DNA from: [Eubacterium] saphenum
GTDB taxonomy: Bacteria > Bacillota > Clostridia > Oscillospirales > Ruminococcaceae
DNA length: 12,380 nucleotides
Direction: 5' to 3'
NCBI GenBank assembly: GCA_004555635.1
Contig: SFHN01000018.1
Location: forward strand, 1 to 12,380
Made by a program: the position numbers and the translations under genes. Shown here piece after piece: positions 7,994 through 12,380 of this stretch. The first letter of the stretch is position 1, and each line of letters begins with the position of its first letter. The notes beneath the pieces were generated by a model that was not told where the DNA came from, made no database searches, and saw only the letters and a program-made list of their open reading frames with translations.

Positions 7994-8194
7994 ATGGAAG
8001 TTACAATGAAAATCGAAGGTATGATGTGCGGCCACTGCGAGATGACGGTAAAAAAGGCGCTCGAAGCAATCCCGACGGTTGCCGAAGCAATCGTAAGCCA
8101 CAAGGACGGCACCGCCGTCGTCAAGCTCAACGCCGAAACCGATTTCGATACGCTGAAAAAGGCAGTCGAGGACAAGGATTACAAGGTACTTTAA
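7994..8194 (+). CDS. CopZ-like heavy-metal-associated (HMA) copper chaperone
   Basis: A 66-residue cytoplasmic protein consisting of one ferredoxin-like HMA domain, which binds Cu(I) and passes it to a copper ATPase or repressor. Seen: the metal site GMMCGHC (Cys12 and Cys15) after the first strand MKIE, then helix EMTVKKALEAI, central strands VAEAIVSHKDGTAVVKL, second helix FDTLKKAVEDK and a short last strand YKVL. AAAGGAGAAA lies properly before ATG 7994; an internal ATG (codon 5) is less well placed. Normally such a gene accompanies copA, but the only trace of copA nearby is the 13-codon remnant upstream. No clear CsoR or CopY operator was found. A partner ATPase would have to be elsewhere in the genome. 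Confidence 0.9.
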   Translation: MEVTMKIEGMMCGHCEMTVKKALEAIPTVAEAIVSHKDGTAVVKLNAETDFDTLKKAVEDKDYKVL

Positions 8195-8225
8195 CGGATT
8201 AACTTACGCAAATCGGTATTTCCCC

Positions 8226-8255
8226 TGCGACCAACCGGAAAAATTGTTGTCTTAA
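8226..8255 (+). promoter_or_regulatory. Candidate ECF-type autoregulated promoter
   Basis: TGCGACC (8226-8232), a 16-nt spacer with an A-rich stretch, and GTCTTAA (8249-8255) lie about 35 nt ahead of the sigma factor start. An -35 of AACC/GACC type plus a GTC-containing -10 at this spacing is the general form of ECF promoters, which commonly direct the sigma gene itself. TGTCT/AGACA (8248-8252 and 8257-8261) form a small inverted repeat over the -10. No sigma-A promoter was seen in the same gap. Confidence 0.5.
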
Positions 8256-8289
8256 TAGACATGAGGGGCTTACCGCGAAAGGAGAAAAT

Positions 8290-8841
8290 ATGTGCGACGA
8301 GGACATTATTGAGCTGTACTTTCGGCGCGATGAGGCGGCAATCGCAAGAACCCGCGAGGAGTACGGGCGGCTGATACAGAGCGTTGCATACAATATTCTG
8401 CGAAACGCCGAGGAGGCGGAGGAATGCGAAAACGACGTCTACCTGCGCGCGTGGGACAGCATTCCGCCGACGCGCCCCGAGCGGCTTTGTGCATATCTTT
8501 GCACGATTTCGCGGCGCACCGCTCTTAACCGCTACAAATACAACAATGCCGCGAAGCGCGGAGAAGCGCTCTCGACAGAGGAGCTTGGCGACACTATACG
8601 AAGCTCATTAAGCGCCGAGGACGGACTTTCCGAAAGCGAGCTTTCCGCCCTGCTTAACCGCTTTCTCGAAAAGCAGGACAAAACCACGCGCATAATCTTT
8701 ATGCGCCGCTTCTGGATGTCGGAAACCGTTTCGGAAACCTCCGCCGCGCTTCACGTTTCCGAAAGTATGGTGAAGTCGCGCGTGTCGCGCACGCTGAAAA
8801 AGCTCCGCGAGTTCCTGTCAGAAAACGGCTATGATGTGTAA
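8290..8841 (+). CDS. ECF-subfamily RNA polymerase sigma factor
   Basis: A 183-residue two-domain sigma factor. Region 2 spans roughly residues 8-85: core-binding and -10 recognition helices with YGRLIQSVAYNILRNAEEAEECENDVYLRAW, then LCAYLCTISRRTALNRYKY. A linker (about 90-112) leads to region 4 (about 113-175), with FMRRFWMSETVSETSAALHVSESMVKSRVSRTLKKL giving the -35-binding helix-turn-helix. There is no region 1 or 3. The start has GAAAGGAGAAAAT. Next genes follow after 27 and 25 nt, so sigma factor, small membrane protein and DUF2339 protein likely share one mRNA. Such factors are normally held inactive by a membrane anti-sigma encoded next door. Its inducing signal is unknown. Confidence 0.93.
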   Translation: MCDEDIIELYFRRDEAAIARTREEYGRLIQSVAYNILRNAEEAEECENDVYLRAWDSIPPTRPERLCAYLCTISRRTALNRYKYNNAAKRGEALSTEELGDTIRSSLSAEDGLSESELSALLNRFLEKQDKTTRIIFMRRFWMSETVSETSAALHVSESMVKSRVSRTLKKLREFLSENGYDV

Positions 8842-8868
8842 AACGTAAACAAACGAAGGGAAAATACT

Positions 8869-9114
8869 ATGAGTAATATCACAAACGAGCTGATTGATAT
8901 GGCATTATGCAATATCGACGAAAAATTTGTGCAGGAAATGCTGTTTGCGCCGAGGCTTGACAAGCAGGCGCTGCGCCGCGTGATGGGGATTGCACTGCCG
9001 GTGGCGGCGGCTGCTGCGGTGTTTGCGGTGTGCTTTGGAGTAAGCAGGGCGAAGCTGCCCGCGTCTGCGGGACATCAGCTTCTGAAGCATATCCCGACAG
9101 ACCTCAACATCTGA
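8869..9114 (+). CDS. Small single-pass membrane protein, candidate anti-sigma factor
   Basis: An 81-residue protein: a cytoplasmic N-terminal segment of about 38 residues (NELIDMALCNIDEKFVQEML), one membrane helix (about 39-59, GIALPVAAAAAVFAVCFGVS), and an outside tail of only about 20 residues. Position directly after an ECF sigma gene, the topology, and an opening like other clostridial sigma-linked proteins (ID-D-E-F/Y-hydrophobic) suggest an anti-sigma factor. Known ones usually have an extracytoplasmic sensor domain of 100 residues or more, which is missing here; it may be a shortened version or lean on the next protein for sensing. No zinc HxxxCxxC motif is visible, so it is not a typical ZAS anti-sigma. 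Start chosen after GAAGGGAAAATACT. Function is inferred from context. Confidence 0.8.
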   Translation: MSNITNELIDMALCNIDEKFVQEMLFAPRLDKQALRRVMGIALPVAAAAAVFAVCFGVSRAKLPASAGHQLLKHIPTDLNI

Positions 9115-9139
9115 CACATATCCCCGAAAGGACAATACT

Positions 9140-11101
9140 ATGAGTATATCCGACAATAATTTCAACAACCAGACAACTTCTGATAATATTCCTCCCCAAA
9201 CGCGAACCTCGCCCGGAAAGGGCGAGATGTTCGTCGGGCTTAATCTCTTAAGCAAAATCGGCGTTATCTTTATCATAATCGGCGCAATCGCGTTTACCGC
9301 CGTGTCGGAGGACTACCTGTCCGCCGCCGTGCGGACGATTATCGTGTTCGCTCTCGGCCTTGTTATGGCGGGCGCGGGCGAGCTGTTTTACCGAAAGGAC
9401 AGCGCGGTGTTTGCGCGGGCGCTTACGCTCGGCGCGATACTTGAGCTTAACATTTCTGTGATGATTAGCTTTTTCGGCTTCGAGTCGATGGGCTGCACCG
9501 CCGCGGCGTTGTCTGCGGTCGGGGTGGGTATGTTCTCGCTGCTTCTCGCGTGGCGCTACAACTCGCAGATGGTTATGGCGTGCGCCGTTTTGTTCTCTGC
9601 GATGACGTTTTTTGTGGCGGACGACGCGGCGTCGCTGGTTATCGTAATGCTGACGGCAACAGGCGTAGGGCTTTGCGCGTGCATAATCGCCGAGCGGAAA
9701 AACTGGCAGGCGGTGGAGTACGTCGGGATCGCCTGCGCGTTTGTCCTCGCGTTTTCTTCGCGGATAGCCTCGGAGGAGCTTTTTGAGGACGTGGTCGCAG
9801 AGTGCTTTTTCGGTGCGATTTTCACGGCTGTGATTTTCTCGGTATATATGGGAATAATCCTCGCGCGGGGACTAAAAAACGGCGGCGCGCTTGTAAGCAT
9901 GGATATGACGAAGCTTATTTCGCTCGGCATAATCTGCTCGGCAATGACGCTTTTTATGACACTTGAAGTATCGCGGCAGACGGCGGGCGTTCCCGTGTGC
10001 GTTATGGTTATACTGTACATAACCGCCGCGGCGCTGTCTTGCCTGAAATACGGAAGCTGCCCGCTAGTGACAGGCTTTGAGTGCGCGGCGCTATGTTCGA
10101 TACCGATGTCTTTCCCGTGCTTTATGAGCCTGCGGTGGGCGTCGATTGCGCTTTTGGTGTACGGCGGCGCGCTTGCGATATGGGGCATTGCAGCCGAAAG
10201 ACGGCTTCGCAAATACTGGGGCTATGCCGCGCTTGTTATAAGCGAGTTTCTGTTTTTCATCGGGCTTATTGCTTCCTACGAAAAGCCGATTTCGCTGCTT
10301 CACTTTGCGCTTAACGCTGCGGTTTTCCTCGCGATAATGATACTGCTTGCAAAAAAGCAAACGCGCGGCGCGCTGTTTATGCCGTACTGCTACGCGGCGC
10401 TGTTTAACGTGATGTTCTTCCTGACCTACGCCGCCGGAACGCACCTTATTCCCGCGCTCGGAAAGGCGCTTGCTCTCGAAAAGGGCGAACAGGAGCTGTT
10501 CGCGGTAATTCTCAAGGCGGCGCTTTGGCTGGCGGGCGGCTTTGCGGCGGGAAAGCTAAGCTTTATGAAAAAGCACGCGAATATACTGTCGATAATGTTC
10601 TATGTATTCGGAATGTTCTGGCTGCTTGACGTAAATATCCGCACCGGCATTTCACAAAACGCAAGCGCGGCGGCGGTTGTGCTGTCGGTTGTGATTGACG
10701 TTATAAGCGTGCTTGCGGTGCTGGATATCGTAAAGCGCGCGGAAAGCGCCGTGGGCAAGGCTACGCAGTCGCTTGCGCTGATTGTGTCGGCGTATTCGCT
10801 GCTGATGATAACCATTGTGCTCGGCACGAACAAGTGGGTCGCGTTCACAAGCTGCATTATAAGCATAATCTACATCGCGGTTGCGGTGTTCTGGATTGTT
10901 CTTGGGTTTATCAAAGCGAAGCCGCTTACGCGCCGCTTTGGTCTGGCGCTGATTCTGCTGGCTTCTGCGAAGCTATGCTTCTTCGACTTCCCGAATATCG
11001 GCGAGATGGGCAGAACGCTGCTGTTCATCGGCTTCGGCATAACGCTGCTTGCGGTGTCGTTTGCCTATGGCTATCTCGAAAACAGGGCGGGAAAGAAGTA
11101 A
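9140..11101 (+). CDS. Polytopic DUF2339-type membrane protein
   Basis: A 653-residue integral membrane protein: about 30 polar N-terminal residues, then nearly continuous hydrophobic helices (close to twenty by eye) with short loops to the C-terminus. The DUF2339 pattern is visible at both ends. The N-terminal GLNLLSKIGVIFIIIGAIAF precedes AVRTIIVFALGLVMAGAGELFYRK; the C-terminal RRFGLALILLASAKLCFFDF precedes LLFIGFGITLLAVSFAYGYL. The biochemical role of the family is unknown; some annotations suggest envelope or polysaccharide links, but nothing here proves it. The start has GAAAGGACAATACT. It is last in the sigma-factor operon, 25 nt after the candidate anti-sigma gene, so it may be the target or the sensor of that system. 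A strong terminator follows. Confidence 0.88.
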   Translation: MSISDNNFNNQTTSDNIPPQTRTSPGKGEMFVGLNLLSKIGVIFIIIGAIAFTAVSEDYLSAAVRTIIVFALGLVMAGAGELFYRKDSAVFARALTLGAILELNISVMISFFGFESMGCTAAALSAVGVGMFSLLLAWRYNSQMVMACAVLFSAMTFFVADDAASLVIVMLTATGVGLCACIIAERKNWQAVEYVGIACAFVLAFSSRIASEELFEDVVAECFFGAIFTAVIFSVYMGIILARGLKNGGALVSMDMTKLISLGIICSAMTLFMTLEVSRQTAGVPVCVMVILYITAAALSCLKYGSCPLVTGFECAALCSIPMSFPCFMSLRWASIALLVYGGALAIWGIAAERRLRKYWGYAALVISEFLFFIGLIASYEKPISLLHFALNAAVFLAIMILLAKKQTRGALFMPYCYAALFNVMFFLTYAAGTHLIPALGKALALEKGEQELFAVILKAALWLAGGFAAGKLSFMKKHANILSIMFYVFGMFWLLDVNIRTGISQNASAAAVVLSVVIDVISVLAVLDIVKRAESAVGKATQSLALIVSAYSLLMITIVLGTNKWVAFTSCIISIIYIAVAVFWIVLGFIKAKPLTRRFGLALILLASAKLCFFDFPNIGEMGRTLLFIGFGITLLAVSFAYGYLENRAGKK

Positions 11102-11125
11102 TCCTCCGACTTATTATATCCTCCT

Positions 11126-11167
11126 AAAAATGAAACCGGCTGTGCAGGGAATGCACAGCCGGTTTTT
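11126..11167. terminator. Bidirectional rho-independent terminator between convergent genes
   Basis: AAACCGGCTGTGCA (11133-11146) and TGCACAGCCGGTTT (11152-11165) form a perfect 14-bp stem with a GGGAA loop. T5 follows on the plus strand (11163-11167) and A5 precedes it (11126-11130), giving T5 on the minus strand. It serves both the DUF2339 gene and spoIIQ, whose stop is 18 nt away. Confidence 0.95.
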
Positions 11168-11182
11168 GTTTGAGAAACGGCG

Positions 11183-11884
11183 TCAGCCGATGACGGACAT
11201 CGGGTCAATCCAGTCGGTGCCGCGCTTTACCGCAAGGTGGAGGTGGGGCTTCTGGACAATCTCAATCTGGCAGGTGTCGCCGGTCTTGCCGATAATCTCG
11301 CCCTGCTTAATCGGCTGACCCGCCTTTACGTTAAGCTCCTTTGCAAGGCCGCAGTAGTGAACCTCCAGCCCGTTTGTCTGCTTTACGATAACGCAGACGC
11401 CCCACAGCGCGTCCTCGCGAACCTCCTTAACCTCGCCCTCGGACATCGACTTAACGTCCGTGCCAAGCTCGCAGAGAATGTCGCAGCCGTCGTGGGTTTT
11501 CCACACGCCGAGGGTTTCGCTTTTGACAAGCTCGCCGTTACTGAACGGGTGGGAAACCTCGCCCTCGACAGGGAGAATATTCCCGACGTCGGCGGTAACA
11601 GGCTTGTTTACCTCCTGCGCGTCCTTTTCGGGCGCAGGCTCGCTGCTTTCGGTGACGGGCTTGATAACGCTTACCTCGCTTTCAGCAGGCTCGCTTATCT
11701 TGTCCCCGCCCGACACATCAAACACCCAATCCTCCGTGGAGGTTGAGTTGTTCGTAGGGATAAGGCGGTCCATTGTGCTGTGGTATGCGGAGAACACCGC
11801 CGCGCCGATTGCGACAACGCCCACAACGGAGGCAATCGCCAGCGCCTTTGCCGAAACGGCGCTTTTCTCGCTTCTTCTTTTCAT
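11183..11884 (-). CDS. spoIIQ: SpoIIQ-like forespore LytM/M23-domain protein
   Basis: SpoIIQ spans the forespore membrane and binds SpoIIIAH of the mother cell to make the feeding channel that supports engulfment. The product is 233 residues, near the C. difficile SpoIIQ length. Seen: a basic start MKRRSEK, one membrane anchor (about 13-33), and an acidic Ser/Pro/Glu-rich linker (about 45-100). A LytM domain follows (about 104-230), with VSHPFSNG, HDGCD (His131, Asp135), GxxIGKTG and HLH (His214, His216). Thus the H-x3-D and H-x-H zinc pattern is intact, unlike B. subtilis SpoIIQ, but YxHL, where the general M23 catalytic His sits, reads YCGL (Gly179). GAAAGGA lies upstream of ATG 11884. A sigma-F-like promoter and convergent terminator frame it as a single-gene unit. 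Another M23 protein is possible, but size, topology and promoter favour SpoIIQ. Confidence 0.85.
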   Translation of the reverse strand: MKRRSEKSAVSAKALAIASVVGVVAIGAAVFSAYHSTMDRLIPTNNSTSTEDWVFDVSGGDKISEPAESEVSVIKPVTESSEPAPEKDAQEVNKPVTADVGNILPVEGEVSHPFSNGELVKSETLGVWKTHDGCDILCELGTDVKSMSEGEVKEVREDALWGVCVIVKQTNGLEVHYCGLAKELNVKAGQPIKQGEIIGKTGDTCQIEIVQKPHLHLAVKRGTDWIDPMSVIG

Positions 11885-11922
11885 CTTGACATCTTCCTTT
11901 CAGGTGATTTTATGGATAAACT

Positions 11923-11938
11923 GCCGCTTCTTTGCGGC
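11923..11938 (-). other. Short stem-loop in spoIIQ leader
   Basis: GCCGC (11923-11927) and GCGGC (11934-11938) form a 5-bp GC stem with a six-base loop, between the putative promoter and the ribosome binding site of spoIIQ. It lacks a T-run, so it is not a terminator. It may only affect mRNA stability. Confidence 0.35.
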
Positions 11939-11947
11939 TTTCGATGA

Positions 11948-11976
11948 TAGTTTTGCCGCAAATTGGAGAAATATTC
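11948..11976 (-). promoter_or_regulatory. Putative sigma-F promoter of spoIIQ
   Basis: Minus-strand GGCAAAACTA (11948-11957) fits every fixed position of the sigma-F -10 pattern GGnnAnAnTR. GAATA (11972-11976), 14 nt upstream, matches four of five positions of the -35 GYATA; the spacer is one base shorter than the usual 15. spoIIQ is a classic early forespore (sigma-F) gene, so this match is expected. Confidence 0.55.
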
Positions 11977-12001
11977 AAAAAATGCCTGAATAGGCTGTCA
12001 A

Positions 12002-12110
12002 GCTTTTTGGGCGTACACTACCGCGCGAAGCGCGGACGAAGTTTTGGGTCAAACCTTTTTCCAAAAGGCTTGCAGGGTGTGGGGCGGAGCCCCACAAACG
12101 CCCAAAAAGC
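12002..12110. repeat. Structured intergenic element: three hairpins closed by a 13-bp stem
   Basis: GCTTTTTGGGCGT (12002-12014) and its perfect complement (12098-12110) enclose three hairpins. They are CCGCGC/GCGCGG (12021-12035), CCTTTT/AAAAGG (12054-12068) and TGTGGGGC/GCCCCACA (12078-12096). The layout is a cloverleaf. Similar intergenic sequences (CAAACCTTTTTCCAAAAGG..., GGGGCGGAGCCCC) are familiar from many gut Firmicutes genomes, so it is probably a dispersed repeat or small non-autonomous element. It is not a tRNA: no anticodon arm or CCA end fits. Confidence 0.6.
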
Positions 12111-12130
12111 GCTAAAGGGGGTAAGGGGGG

Positions 12131-12186
12131 TGCAACAGGACGTTGCAACGTTGTAGGGCAAAGGCGGCGCACGAACGCGCCGCCCC
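12131..12186. repeat. Second hairpin cluster of the intergenic repeat region
   Basis: TGCAAC/GTTGCA (12131-12147) and GGCGGCGC/GCGCCGCC (12163-12184) form two stem-loops separated by GTTGTAGGGC. G-runs (12117-12121, 12125-12130) precede them. TGCAACAGGA (12131-12140) recurs as its exact complement at 12290-12299, so this cluster and the next palindrome are bracketed by a 10-bp inverted repeat. No ORF here has a ribosome binding site or recognisable product. Confidence 0.5.
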
Positions 12187-12216
12187 AAGGGACAACGAGT
12201 ACAAGAGTTTCCCCCC

Positions 12217-12250
12217 ATTTACATTTCGGGCAGCAGCCCGAAATGTAAAT
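12217..12250. repeat. Perfect 15-bp inverted repeat with four-base loop
   Basis: ATTTACATTTCGGGC (12217-12231), loop AGCA, and its exact complement (12236-12250). No T-run follows on either strand, which argues against a terminator. It could be part of the mobile or repeated intergenic element to its left, or an operator-like or RNA-processing hairpin. Confidence 0.7.
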
Positions 12251-12380
12251 AATAACGTTAGGCTTATGAACTCCTTAATATTATTGTTCTCCTGTTGCAA
12301 GAAACGAAAAATGTTGGAAACTCAGTATGCCATCCCCGACATATTGCCCCCAAAAGAAAAATCCCCGCGGCTGTGCTTTC
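12251..12380. other. AT-rich spacer to the window end; possible half terminator at 12348-12380
   Basis: No gene, promoter or known RNA was recognised here. On the minus strand the last stretch reads CACAGCCGCGGGGA followed by T5, which has the look of the 3' arm and T-run of a rho-independent terminator whose 5' arm would lie just beyond the window. That would end a minus-strand gene to the right. It cannot be confirmed from this window. Confidence 0.3.

Noticed and set aside
8195..8289. Riboswitch or terminator between the copper chaperone and the sigma factor
   Set aside because: No convincing stem with T-run and no known aptamer core was found; only the ECF-like promoter stands out.
9556..10212. 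Minus-strand open frame (218 codons) in the DUF2339 gene
   Set aside because: Antisense shadow rich in Ser, Ala, Thr and Ile; the plus-strand frame continues unbroken with DUF2339 features.
12002..12110. tRNA-like cloverleaf
   Set aside because: The overall shape is a three-hairpin cloverleaf, but arm sizes, the 13-bp closing stem, lack of T-loop consensus and of an anticodon loop exclude a tRNA.
12217..12250. Perfect palindrome as a rho-independent terminator
   Set aside because: There is no T-run on either strand directly after the stem, and no gene ends next to it.
12018..12300. Small ORFs across the right intergenic region on both strands
   Set aside because: They run through nested palindromes, have no start signals, and their peptides resemble nothing known.

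Overview
The window looks like chromosome from an endospore-forming member of the Clostridia, probably a gut Oscillospiraceae/Ruminococcaceae-type organism. That assignment is inferred from spoIIE and spoIIQ on one segment, strong GGAGG or GAAAGGA ribosome binding sites, rho-independent terminators, a GC-rich codon bias and a typical clostridial glycogen locus. No tRNA, rRNA, CRISPR array, transposase or phage gene is visible.

Left part (1-5794, minus strand): glgB then glgC form a glycogen synthesis operon running off the left edge. It has a near-consensus sigma-A promoter at 3372-3400. Upstream of it, spoIIE (integral-membrane PP2C phosphatase that activates sigma-F) ends in its own hairpin terminator. 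spoIIE starts from a promoter with an unusual 21-bp spacer, the layout known from Spo0A-activated spoIIE promoters, so the start of sporulation appears to be controlled here as in Bacillus.

Middle (5936-8194, plus strand): diverging from spoIIE, a strong sigma-A promoter drives a small TPR-like protein, a dCMP/cytidine deaminase-family protein and RsmA (16S rRNA dimethyltransferase). Two hairpins follow. Next comes a 13-codon ORF whose peptide matches the start of a CopA-type copper ATPase up to the metal-binding motif and then stops; I read it as the scar of a deleted copA. An intact CopZ-like copper chaperone lies directly downstream.

Right part (8226-11101, plus strand): an ECF-like promoter precedes an ECF sigma factor, an 81-residue single-pass membrane protein (candidate mini anti-sigma) and a 653-residue polytopic DUF2339-type membrane protein. 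The three are closely spaced and look like one operon of unknown output. A strong two-way terminator separates it from the convergent spoIIQ (11183-11884, minus), the forespore LytM-like channel protein, which has a sigma-F-like promoter. SpoIIQ keeps the zinc-ligand pattern but has Gly where LytM enzymes have their YxHL histidine.

Far right (12001-12380): no gene. It holds a structured intergenic element in which three hairpins are enclosed by a 13-bp stem, a second hairpin cluster and a perfect 15-bp inverted repeat. The window ends in what may be half of another terminator.
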